Below, in pieces: positions 1 through 6,601 of a stretch of 8,881 nucleotides of DNA. The position numbers were made by a program, and so were the translations under genes. Each line of letters opens with the position of its first letter. Within the stretch, counting starts at the first letter, position 1. The notes beneath the pieces are model-generated. The model was not told where the DNA came from. It did no database searches and worked only from the letters and a program-made list of their open reading frames with translations. Source of the stretch: Candidatus Zymogenus sp. Its GTDB lineage: Bacteria; Desulfobacterota; Zymogenia; Zymogenales; Zymogenaceae. Location: NCBI GenBank assembly GCA_030613285.1, contig JAUWME010000062.1:1-8881 (forward strand), written 5' to 3'.

Positions 1-61
1 AGATGGAAAAGGGCCACGCCGCCCCAAAACAAATGAGCATCAATATTTCAAATGGACTCAC
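1..61 (-). CDS. Small conserved membrane protein (partial, N-terminus only)
   Basis: This is the first 20 codons of a gene that runs off the left edge of the window. Reading from GTG at 61-59 gives MSPFEILMLICFGAAWPFSI. The sequence matches my memory of a family of short (about 80-90 residue) hydrophobic bacterial proteins that begin with a similar FEI-ML-CFG-WPFSI stretch, usually annotated only as hypothetical membrane proteins. The start is supported by AGGAG at 75-71, nine bases upstream of GTG. An in-frame ATG at 40-38 would cut off the conserved opening residues. Most of the visible piece would form a first membrane helix. It lies 124 bp downstream of the ABC permease on the same strand, so it could be read through from that operon or have its own promoter. 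Function is unknown. The family resemblance is from memory and the C-terminal part cannot be seen. Confidence 0.6.
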   Translation of the reverse strand, partial: MSPFEILMLICFGAAWPFSI

Positions 62-70
62 GAAAATTCA

Positions 71-75
71 CTCCT
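71..75 (-). promoter_or_regulatory. Shine-Dalgarno for the partial membrane-protein gene
   Basis: AGGAG on the minus strand, nine bases before the GTG at 61-59. It is the main evidence that this short reading frame is translated and that GTG rather than ATG 40-38 is the start. Confidence 0.6.
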
Positions 76-108
76 GTTACTGCTGTTTCCGATTTTCATT
101 GCAAACAC

Positions 109-137
109 ATTTAATAACTTGCCAAAGAACTTACCAA
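109..137 (-). promoter_or_regulatory. Weak candidate promoter for the partial membrane-protein gene
   Basis: On the minus strand, TTGGTA (137-132) and TTAAAT (114-109) are separated by 17 bp. Each matches the sigma70 consensus at four of six positions. Predicted transcription would begin near 102, leaving a leader of about 40 nt that contains the AGGAG. The -35 and spacer coincide with the tandem 12-bp repeat at 116-139. This is a weak call, and read-through from the upstream exporter operon is an alternative. Confidence 0.25.
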
Positions 138-139
138 AG
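116..139. repeat. Tandem 12-bp direct repeat (two copies)
   Basis: Plus strand AACTTGCCAAAG (116-127) is followed directly by AACTTACCAAAG (128-139), identical at 11 of 12 positions. The next bases (AGCTTA) look like a degenerate start of a third unit. It lies between the permease stop and the partial membrane-protein gene, over a weak candidate promoter. It could be a pair of operator half-sites or replication-slippage debris. Confidence 0.6.
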
Positions 140-185
140 AGCTTAATATTGTCTTTCTACCTTTTCTAATTTTACCCAACCCCCG

Positions 186-980
186 TCAAGATCTCCTGAA
201 GAGAAGCACCGCCAACCCTCCCATGGCAACCCCAAACCCCAAGACATATACAACATCTTCCATCAGCGTGAAAGTCATCATCCCCAAAACAACACCCCGC
301 ATCAGGTCAACGCCGTAAGTCACAGGGTTAAGGCTGACAAGTATCTTCAGCCACCCCGGCAGGGTCTCCACGGGGTAAATGGCGCCAGAAAGAAAAAAGA
401 GCGGCATAATAACAAAATTTGAGACAGTCCCGAACCCCTCGTAGGAATACATCCTGCTGGCAATGACAATCCCCAAAGACGCCATGGCCACTGAAATCAT
501 AAGCATGATAAGGAGCATCAAAACCACATCGACAAATCCAAACCTCATCCCAATGATGGGAGCAAAGAGGAGCGTTATCGCGCCTTGAAGTAGGGCCTGG
601 GTGGCGCCTCCCATCACCTTTCCGGCAACGATGGAAATCCTTGGTATGGGTGCAACTAATATCTCCTTTAGAAAGCCGAACTCCCTATCCCAAATCACTG
701 AGATTCCGGCCCACATACCCGAAAAAATCAGCGACATCACAACAATCCCCGGAAAGATATACTGGATGTAATCAACATCGTCGCCCACAGACATTACGGG
801 TCTCAGCCCCATACCCAAAACCAAGAGCCACAAAACAGGTCTTGCAAATGATCCGTAAAACTGGTGTTTGTCCCTGAGAAGCCTCTTTAAATCCCTCAAC
901 CAAATAATGTACGCTCCGTAGAGAAATTTACTAAAGATACCCCATTCCCCACCCGCACTTTCTTTACTTCCTCCCATCAT
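186..980 (-). CDS. ABC-2 type transporter permease (DrrB-like)
   Basis: Inner-membrane subunit of an ABC exporter that would pair with the ATPase encoded immediately upstream. The 264-residue length is usual for DrrB/NodJ-type ABC-2 permeases. About six membrane segments can be seen, near residues 46-62, 71-95, 117-140, 144-170, 181-203 and 235-261. Family landmarks include the cytoplasmic coupling segment FGFLKEILVAP (101-111) and the LSGAIYP...LNPVTYGVDLMRG region (197-229). The ATG at 980 overlaps the ATPase stop as ATGA, and a second ATG follows at once (977). The upstream GAGGAGG ends two bases before the first ATG and five before the second, so the second may be used. Substrate cannot be told from sequence; drugs, lipids or polysaccharides are all exported by relatives. 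No hairpin terminator follows the stop. Confidence 0.9.
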   Translation of the reverse strand: MMGGSKESAGGEWGIFSKFLYGAYIIWLRDLKRLLRDKHQFYGSFARPVLWLLVLGMGLRPVMSVGDDVDYIQYIFPGIVVMSLIFSGMWAGISVIWDREFGFLKEILVAPIPRISIVAGKVMGGATQALLQGAITLLFAPIIGMRFGFVDVVLMLLIMLMISVAMASLGIVIASRMYSYEGFGTVSNFVIMPLFFLSGAIYPVETLPGWLKILVSLNPVTYGVDLMRGVVLGMMTFTLMEDVVYVLGFGVAMGGLAVLLFRRS

Positions 981-1933
981 CGCCTCCTCTTTATCCGTAC
1001 TGCCTGCTTCATTAACTCCATGGGGCTGCCCGCCTCGTCGGCAATCGCCGTTCCGGTAAGCTCAATGAATACATCCTCAAGAGTGGGCCTCTTTATGGCA
1101 AGCCCATCAATAGAGACATCTCCTTTGAGGATTTTTCTCAAGGCATCTTCGGAATTGTCAACAATCAGGTGCAGTTTATCTCCAGTCTTGGTAACATCAA
1201 ATCCCAAGGCCCGAACTGCCCTCTCATTGCCATCCCTGTCAAAGAGGATAATCGTATCCTTGCCAATCCTCTTTTTCATATTATCGGGGGAATCAATCGA
1301 GATAATCTTCCCATTGTGGATAATTCCAACCCTGTCGGATTCCTCGGCCTCCTCCATGTAGTGGGTTGTAAGAAATAACGTTACGCCAAAGTCCTTTTTG
1401 AGCCCATTTATATATTCCCAGATAACCCGCCTCGTCTGGGGATCGAGACCCAAGGTTGGTTCATCCAAAAAAAGCACCTTTGGCATATGAAGAAATCCTC
1501 TTGCAATTTCAAGGCGTCGTTTCATCCCCCCCGAAAACGTATTGACAACCTTATTCTTTACCTTTTTTAGCTCCACCATAGAAAGCGCCTTGTCAATCTT
1601 TGGCTTAATCTCCTTTCTTGGCACACGGTAGAGGGCGGCATGAAAGTAGAGATTATCATAGGCCGTGAGTCGTTCATCCAGACTCGGCTCCTGAAAAATA
1701 ATCCCAATGCACTCCCTTACCTTATCGGATTGTTTGATAATATCATATCCATGGACCTTGGCGGTTCCTTTTGTGGGAGGAAGCAGGGTCGTCAACATCT
1801 TGATGGTGGTGGTCTTTCCAGCGCCGTTTGGCCCCAAAAAACCGAAGGATTCCCCCTCCCTCACTTTGAATGAGATGTTATCAACGGCGGTTACATCATC
1901 GAACTTTTTTACAAGCCCATTGACTTCAATCAT
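977..1933 (-). CDS. ABC transporter ATP-binding protein (DrrA/CcmA-like)
   Basis: Nucleotide-binding subunit that drives the downstream permease by ATP hydrolysis on the cytoplasmic face. All the ABC motifs are intact: Walker A GPNGAGKT (34-41), Q-loop Gln81, signature FSGGMKRR (133-140), Walker B VLFLDEPT (153-160) with Glu158, D-loop LGLD (161-164) and switch His191. The C-terminal extension ends in RPTLEDVFIELTG (282-294), the hallmark of the DrrA/multidrug family, followed by a basic tail. At 318 residues the length is normal. The ATG (1933-1931) overlaps the hflX TGA as ATGA, and GAGGA lies about six bases upstream inside hflX, which suggests translational coupling on both sides. Substrate is unknown. 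Confidence 0.93.
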   Translation of the reverse strand: MIEVNGLVKKFDDVTAVDNISFKVREGESFGFLGPNGAGKTTTIKMLTTLLPPTKGTAKVHGYDIIKQSDKVRECIGIIFQEPSLDERLTAYDNLYFHAALYRVPRKEIKPKIDKALSMVELKKVKNKVVNTFSGGMKRRLEIARGFLHMPKVLFLDEPTLGLDPQTRRVIWEYINGLKKDFGVTLFLTTHYMEEAEESDRVGIIHNGKIISIDSPDNMKKRIGKDTIILFDRDGNERAVRALGFDVTKTGDKLHLIVDNSEDALRKILKGDVSIDGLAIKRPTLEDVFIELTGTAIADEAGSPMELMKQAVRIKRRR

Positions 1934-3657
1934 CTATAATCCTCTAAAACTGTGGGCTTGTTTTTTCTCCCGCCCTTAACAATCTTAACCATCGTATCCT
2001 CCATCCTTTCAATTAGGGGAAACAGCGTTGATGAATCTGTAGCCGAGACGGTAACGGCATCATATTTCTTTGCGCGCTCGGCCAAGGTCTTTGAATCCAC
2101 GAGATCCATCTTGTTAAAGACAACGAGTTTTTGAATCTCATTTAGTTCAAGATCATTTAAGATACTGTCCACTACCTCAATCCTTGTGGTATAGTTGGGG
2201 TCTGACGAATCAACCACATGGAGCAAAAGGTCTGCAACCTTTAGTTCATCCAGTGTGGCAGAAAACGCCGACAACAACTCCTTGGGTAAATCCCTGATAA
2301 ACCCCACGGTGTCTGTAATAATTACCTCGATATCCCTGGGGAATCTCAGCCTGCGGCTCGACGGATCCAACGTGGCAAAGAGCATATCCCTCGCATCGAC
2401 GTTGCTTTTTGTCAACGTGTTTAGCAGCGTTGACTTTCCCGCATTGGTATAACCGATTACCGAAATTACAGGTAGGCCCTTCTTGACCCGCTTTGACCTC
2501 TGCTGACCCCTCTCTTTTCCAATCGCCTTTATCTCTTTTTCAAGTTTGTTGATTTTGTCCCTGGCCCTGCGTCGATTGATCTCAAGCTTCGTCTCGCCGG
2601 GCCCCCTCCCCCCAATTCCCCCGGTTAGCCTGCTCATGGCCGTATTTTTTCCGATGAGCCTTGGGAGCATATAGCTGAGCTGAGCCAACTCCACCTGAAT
2701 CTTCCCCTGTCGGCTCTTTGCTCTCTTGGCAAAGATATCGAGGATAACCTGTGTGCGGTCTATGACTTTAAGATCCGTAAAGTCCGTGATGGTCTTTATT
2801 TGCGCCGGCTTAAGCTCCCCCTCAAATACAAGGATGTCAGCATCCAACTGCATGGCCCTTATGACAAGGTCGGACAACCTCCCCTTGCCCAATACCCATT
2901 TCGGATCGGGCCTTGTTCTCTTCTGAATAATTGTATCGACAACAGAAAGTCCAGACCCCTCGGAAAGCTCAATAAGCTCCGCCATGTAGTCATCAGGGTC
3001 TTCCCGCCTGCCATCGTGACACATGATGAGGATTGCCCCCCGCCCCGCCTTAACCGCCCTGGCCTTTGAGCTCCTGACAAACTCGTCCTCAAGAGACGAT
3101 ATCAGCTCTGTAAAATCGAGATTGAGATTGTGGACGTTAGTTGGGGTAAGTTTTTCCCAGAGATCACCGGAGCCGTTTTCTGGAAGGAGGTGGGCAATAA
3201 ATATCTCACCGGGCAGTCCCTTTTCATTCACCTCGATGGCGCTCATAAGGTCAAACCGAAGAAGTGCCAAATCAACAAGGTCGTCTCTTGACAGCTCCTC
3301 ACCCTTAAGGTGCGTGTGGATAGAGCGAAGCCCCCGGAGCCTTGTACCTCCTGACCTGTGCCTTGAAAGATCGGGGATTTCAACCATCTGGGAATCCCCG
3401 ACTATTACAAACTGGATATTCCCCCGTCGGTCGATGAGGGTACAGACTTGTCTTCGTATCTCTAAAGAAATTTCTGTAATGGCCCTTGCAAGTTCCGGCG
3501 TTACTACCACTTCCTGTGGTATTCGCCTCCTGTAAAGATTTTCCAGCCGTTTTACCTGACCGGCCTTTAAGCCTGTGATGTTACCGAATATTTTCGTTGG
3601 GTTACCTCTTTCCTCTTGCGGTTTTCTTCCACTTATTATATTATACTTCAAATTCAA
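1930..3657 (-). CDS. hflX: GTPase HflX, long form with N-terminal extension
   Basis: Ribosome-binding GTPase; characterised HflX proteins split stalled 70S ribosomes, and some relatives give tolerance to ribosome-targeting antibiotics. The frame is 575 residues against roughly 400-430 for compact HflX. Residues 20-200 form an extra N-terminal region. The HflX domain follows, with the glycine-rich GGIGGRGPGETKLE loop (346-359) and a coiled segment (about 361-390). The G domain has G1 GYTNAGKST (402-410), G2 Thr429, G3 DTVGF (449-453), G4 NKMD (515-518) and G5 SA (538-539). The extension contains H114-T-H116-L with S123 and D126, resembling a JAMM metal-site pattern. The start is doubtful: TTG at 3657 has no Shine-Dalgarno and sits inside an apparent promoter, while GAGGAAAGAGG (3615-3605) precedes the conserved KIFGN segment with only ACG (3597) or ATA (3591) as in-frame options. 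It is the first gene of the exporter operon. Confidence 0.93.
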   Translation of the reverse strand: MNLKYNIISGRKPQEERGNPTKIFGNITGLKAGQVKRLENLYRRRIPQEVVVTPELARAITEISLEIRRQVCTLIDRRGNIQFVIVGDSQMVEIPDLSRHRSGGTRLRGLRSIHTHLKGEELSRDDLVDLALLRFDLMSAIEVNEKGLPGEIFIAHLLPENGSGDLWEKLTPTNVHNLNLDFTELISSLEDEFVRSSKARAVKAGRGAILIMCHDGRREDPDDYMAELIELSEGSGLSVVDTIIQKRTRPDPKWVLGKGRLSDLVIRAMQLDADILVFEGELKPAQIKTITDFTDLKVIDRTQVILDIFAKRAKSRQGKIQVELAQLSYMLPRLIGKNTAMSRLTGGIGGRGPGETKLEINRRRARDKINKLEKEIKAIGKERGQQRSKRVKKGLPVISVIGYTNAGKSTLLNTLTKSNVDARDMLFATLDPSSRRLRFPRDIEVIITDTVGFIRDLPKELLSAFSATLDELKVADLLLHVVDSSDPNYTTRIEVVDSILNDLELNEIQKLVVFNKMDLVDSKTLAERAKKYDAVTVSATDSSTLFPLIERMEDTMVKIVKGGRKNKPTVLEDYR

Positions 3658-3667
3658 AATATTTCAA
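3640..3667 (-). promoter_or_regulatory. Sigma70-like promoter for the hflX-ABC exporter operon
   Basis: On the minus strand, TTGAAA (3667-3662) and a perfect TATAAT (3645-3640) are separated by 16 bp, and a second TATAAT overlaps at 3640-3635. Transcription would begin near 3634-3633. That is downstream of the TTG at 3657, so this promoter conflicts with the longest-ORF start of hflX. The region is AT-rich, so a chance match is possible. Confidence 0.5.
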
Positions 3668-3748
3668 GTCATTTAATATTAGTAAACTAAAAGAGATTCC
3701 GAGCACCAACAAGATAATACGATCTCCCTAATTTTCTTTGGTATTGCT

Positions 3749-3777
3749 TTGACTTAGCTTCAATTTAGATTTAGTTA
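3749..3777 (+). promoter_or_regulatory. Promoter of the DUF763 operon (leaderless)
   Basis: TTGACT (3749-3754) and TAGTTA (3772-3777) are separated by 17 bp. Only five bases separate the -10 from the ATG at 3783, so transcription would begin at or very near the start codon. No Shine-Dalgarno is visible before the ATG, consistent with a leaderless message. The -10 is imperfect (four of six). Confidence 0.45.
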
Positions 3778-3782
3778 AATTT

Positions 3783-4922
3783 ATGAAACGAGGAACAGCA
3801 GTCCTCCCGCTCCACGGTGGCAAAGCACCAAAGTGGCTGATGGATCGAATGACCCGTCTGGCAAGGGAGATTATCATTATCATCGTATCGGACTTCGGCT
3901 CAAAAGAGGTTCTGAGGAAACTATCAGACCCCTTCTGGTTTCAGTCTTTTGGGTGCCTCCTGGGGTTTGACTGGCACTCCAGCGGAGTTACCACAACAGT
4001 AACAGCAGCGGTAAAGAGGGGGATTTCAGGACTTGAGAAGGATCTTGATCTTTTCGCCGCCGGTGGCAAGGGGGCAAGATCAAGAAAGACGCCGGATGAG
4101 ATATTAAACCGGGGCGATGATATTTCTGCCAATCCCGATGATCTTGTCTACCTGTCTCGTTTTTCTGCCAAGGTTGATAACAACGCCGTCATGGACGGCT
4201 ACCAGATTTATCTGCACAATTTTCTATTCACCAAAGACGGGAGTTGGGCCGTAATCCAGCAGGGGATGAACGAGAATAAGAGAACAGCTCGGCGCTACCA
4301 CTGGCTTGGTGAGGCCGTTGACGATATGGTCTCCAACCCCCAGGCGGACATCTGTTGCGACAAAAAGGGAGACATCATCACAAACCTATCAGACAGCAGA
4401 GCGAGCAAAGCAAGGGAGCTTGCTGCAAAAATTGCCAATGAGCGTCCAGAGACCATCGTAAAAGAGCTTGAAAAGATAAAACAAAGCCCAAAGAATGTGG
4501 ACTTCACTCTTCCTCGGCGACACGAGGTAACAGCCGATGACATCAACCCCAAACGGCTATACAAGATATTTCTCTACACGTACGAAAAGAGGCCGAAGGA
4601 CTTTGAGGCGCTGCTGACATCCAAGGGAGTTGGCCCCAAGACCCTTCGGGCATTGACCCTGATTGCCGAAGTCATCTACGGCACAAATGCGTCCTTTACC
4701 GACCCCGCCCGCTTCAGCTTTGCCCACGGCGGAAAAGACGGGCACCCCTACCCCGTGGATCGTGAAAACTACGACAACTCCATCGATACGTTAAGAAAGG
4801 CCGCACAGGCCGCAAAGGTGGGGCGGACTGAGAAAGTGGACGCTTTGAAGAGACTTGATCGTTTTTATAGAAATTTTTCAAATGATATTCTAAGTGAAAA
4901 AGATAAAACTAAAAGACGTTGA
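3783..4922 (+). CDS. DUF763 domain protein, function unknown
   Basis: I recognise the DUF763 family, found in many archaea and some thermophilic or anaerobic bacteria and with no established function. The 379 residues span the whole family. Landmarks are the opening KRGTAVLPLHGGKAP (2-16), FWFQSFGCLLGFDWHSSG (51-68), QQGMN (159-163) with ARRYHWL (169-175), a helix-hairpin-helix-like KGVGPKTLRAL (281-291), and HGGKDGHPYPVD (315-326). The conserved His, Trp, Arg and Asp residues suggest an enzyme, and the hairpin suggests nucleic-acid contact; both are inference. No signal peptide or membrane segment is seen; the isoleucine run at 30-34 is too short. The ATG is fixed by the conserved MKRGTA start although no Shine-Dalgarno precedes it. 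It is the first gene of a three-gene unit and its end overlaps the HAD gene. Confidence 0.9.
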   Translation: MKRGTAVLPLHGGKAPKWLMDRMTRLAREIIIIIVSDFGSKEVLRKLSDPFWFQSFGCLLGFDWHSSGVTTTVTAAVKRGISGLEKDLDLFAAGGKGARSRKTPDEILNRGDDISANPDDLVYLSRFSAKVDNNAVMDGYQIYLHNFLFTKDGSWAVIQQGMNENKRTARRYHWLGEAVDDMVSNPQADICCDKKGDIITNLSDSRASKARELAAKIANERPETIVKELEKIKQSPKNVDFTLPRRHEVTADDINPKRLYKIFLYTYEKRPKDFEALLTSKGVGPKTLRALTLIAEVIYGTNASFTDPARFSFAHGGKDGHPYPVDRENYDNSIDTLRKAAQAAKVGRTEKVDALKRLDRFYRNFSNDILSEKDKTKRR

Positions 4923-5556
4923 GGGCATCGTTTTTGATTTTGACGGAACCTTGGCAGAGATAAAAATCGATTTTCCTGCGATTTATATAAAAGTTCATGA
5001 GCTCATAAAAGAGTACGGCATTGACCCGACAAAACTAAAAGAAGTATATCTCATCGAGTTGATAACAGAAGTTGCCGAAATCTTGGGAGTTGAAGCCGGC
5101 ACAAAATTTCATGGTGCAGCCACAGGCCTCGTCGTAACAGAGGAGATTCTCTCCGCCAAGGGGTCATCTCTCTTTGAAGGCGTTCGGGAGCTTATCTCTA
5201 AACTCAAAGATATGAGTATTAAGGTGGGCATCGTAACCAGAAACTGCGCCGATGCCGTGCTCATGGTCTATCCCGAAATTGAGCAGGAGGTGGATGTCTT
5301 TCTTCCGAGAGACGCCGTGAAATTTATCAAGCCCAATCCTCAACATCTAAAGGGGGCACTAAGTGTTTTGGGGATAGATGGAGGTCGAGCCGTGATGGTG
5401 GGCGACCACCCCATCGACATCATCTCAGCTCATAGAGTTGGAATGTTCCCGGTGGGCGTTTTGACGGGCAACTCCACCGAAGCGGAATTGACCGATGCCG
5501 GGGCCAAAATTGTGCTTCCCAGTGCGATGGACTTATTGAATCAATATTATTTTTAG
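4894..5556 (+). CDS. HAD-superfamily hydrolase, phosphoglycolate-phosphatase-like
   Basis: Soluble Mg-dependent phosphatase of the haloacid dehalogenase fold, 220 residues. Motif I is DFDGT with nucleophile Asp15 and acid/base Asp17. Motif II is Thr115 (IVTRN), motif III Lys146 (FIKPNP), and motif IV GDxxxD with Asp171 and Asp175. The helical segment between motif I and about residue 95 is a C1-type cap like that of Gph/beta-phosphoglucomutase relatives. The substrate cannot be assigned and it need not be phosphoglycolate. The GTG start lies 29 nt inside the DUF763 gene, directly after an in-frame TAA, so no earlier start exists. No Shine-Dalgarno is visible and translation is probably coupled to DUF763. 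The AIR-synthase-like gene follows after 13 nt. Confidence 0.88.
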   Translation: MKKIKLKDVEGIVFDFDGTLAEIKIDFPAIYIKVHELIKEYGIDPTKLKEVYLIELITEVAEILGVEAGTKFHGAATGLVVTEEILSAKGSSLFEGVRELISKLKDMSIKVGIVTRNCADAVLMVYPEIEQEVDVFLPRDAVKFIKPNPQHLKGALSVLGIDGGRAVMVGDHPIDIISAHRVGMFPVGVLTGNSTEAELTDAGAKIVLPSAMDLLNQYYF

Positions 5557-5569
5557 GTTGGTTTTGACC

Positions 5570-6601
5570 ATGGAAAACGACAATTCTCTACCAAGCGGTA
5601 AATTGAAATATAAACTTTTAGACTCAATTCTAAAGGGATTTTCCATCGATGACCCCAGGGTCATGGTCGGCCCCAGGGTTGGGGAGGACGCCGCCGTAAT
5701 CGACATGGGCAACACCTGTCTTGTGGTAACAACAGACCCCATCACATTTACAGCAGAGAACATCGGCTACTACTCCATCAACGTCAATGCCAACGACATC
5801 GCAGTCCACGGGGCAACCCCGCGGTGGTTTCTGGCCACACTCCTTTTGCCGGAAAAGAAAACTGATGAAATAGTGGTGAGGAACATCTTTAAGCAGGTCA
5901 AGGAGGCCATGTTACCTTTTGGAATTTCCCTCATTGGTGGACATACAGAAGTAACCGATTCTGTGACCCGTCCATTGATTAGCGGTGTGATGATGGGAGA
6001 GGTCAACACCGTTTCGTTGATAACCACCAACGGCGCAAAGCCTGGAGACTTGGTCTTTATTACAAAGGGGATACCGATTGAGGGAATTGCGATTATTGCA
6101 GCAGAAAAGGGAGAGAGTCTCATCAAAGAGGGGGTGGCACCAAAGGTAATATCGAATGCAAAAAACTTCCTCTACAATCCGGGGATAAGCGTTGTTAAGG
6201 ATTCCCAAATTGCCACGATGACAGCAGACATAACGTCAATGCACGACCCAACCGAGGGGGGACTTGCCGCCGGGCTGAACGAACTTGCACTTGCAGCGGA
6301 CGTCAGTATTGCAATCAACAAGGAAAGTATCCCAATCTATCCTGAAGGTGAGACACTCTGCAAGTTCTTCGACATCGACCCCATCGGGACGATAGCCTCA
6401 GGGGCGCTCCTCTTTACTTCATCACCCAAATATCAGGAAGACCTTGAGACAGCCTTCAAAAAAGAGGGTATTCCCCTTACAGCCATTGGAGCTGTTGAGG
6501 AGGCTTCATCGGTCAGGGTTTATTTTGAAGAAGGGGCTTCGGGTGGTTCTCGCACTCCTTTGCCGTACATCGAAAGGGACGAAATATTAAAAATATTTTA
6601 G
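5570..6601 (+). CDS. AIR synthase-related protein, HypE-like without cysteine tail
   Basis: A member of the PurM/HypE/ThiL/SelD ATP-binding superfamily, closest in pattern to HypE-like proteins. Numbered from the ATG at 5570 (343 residues), the N-terminal half has GEDAAVID (38-45), TTDPITF (54-60), NANDIAVHGA (73-82) and GGHTEVTD (123-130). The C-terminal half has DPTEGGLAAGLNELA (226-240) and SGALLF (277-282). True HypE ends in a PRIC-type tail whose cysteine carries the carbamoyl/cyano group for [NiFe]-hydrogenase; this protein ends in an acidic IERDEILKIF segment with no cysteine. No hydrogenase or hyp gene is nearby. It is therefore probably a paralogue that phosphorylates an unknown substrate. 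A TTG at 5558 would add four residues, but I prefer the ATG, with a weak AGG overlapping the HAD stop. Confidence 0.85.
   Translation: MENDNSLPSGKLKYKLLDSILKGFSIDDPRVMVGPRVGEDAAVIDMGNTCLVVTTDPITFTAENIGYYSINVNANDIAVHGATPRWFLATLLLPEKKTDEIVVRNIFKQVKEAMLPFGISLIGGHTEVTDSVTRPLISGVMMGEVNTVSLITTNGAKPGDLVFITKGIPIEGIAIIAAEKGESLIKEGVAPKVISNAKNFLYNPGISVVKDSQIATMTADITSMHDPTEGGLAAGLNELALAADVSIAINKESIPIYPEGETLCKFFDIDPIGTIASGALLFTSSPKYQEDLETAFKKEGIPLTAIGAVEEASSVRVYFEEGASGGSRTPLPYIERDEILKIF

Noticed and set aside
3023..3535. 170-residue open frame on the plus strand
   Set aside because: It lies wholly antisense to hflX, whose coding frame is conserved here, and its translation is Ser/Arg-rich with no recognisable domain or SD.
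5770..6126. 118-residue open frame on the minus strand
   Set aside because: It is antisense to the conserved core of the HypE-like gene, with no SD and no family resemblance.
6582..6598. AAATATT/AATATTT inverted repeat as terminator of the plus-strand operon
   Set aside because: The stem is purely A-T, would be unstable, and overlaps the last codons of the gene.
5570..6601. PurM (AIR synthase) forming a purine cluster with purC
   Set aside because: The protein has HypE-like landmarks and only general superfamily resemblance to PurM. It sits in a separate operon, with the oppositely oriented transglycosylase gene between it and purC.
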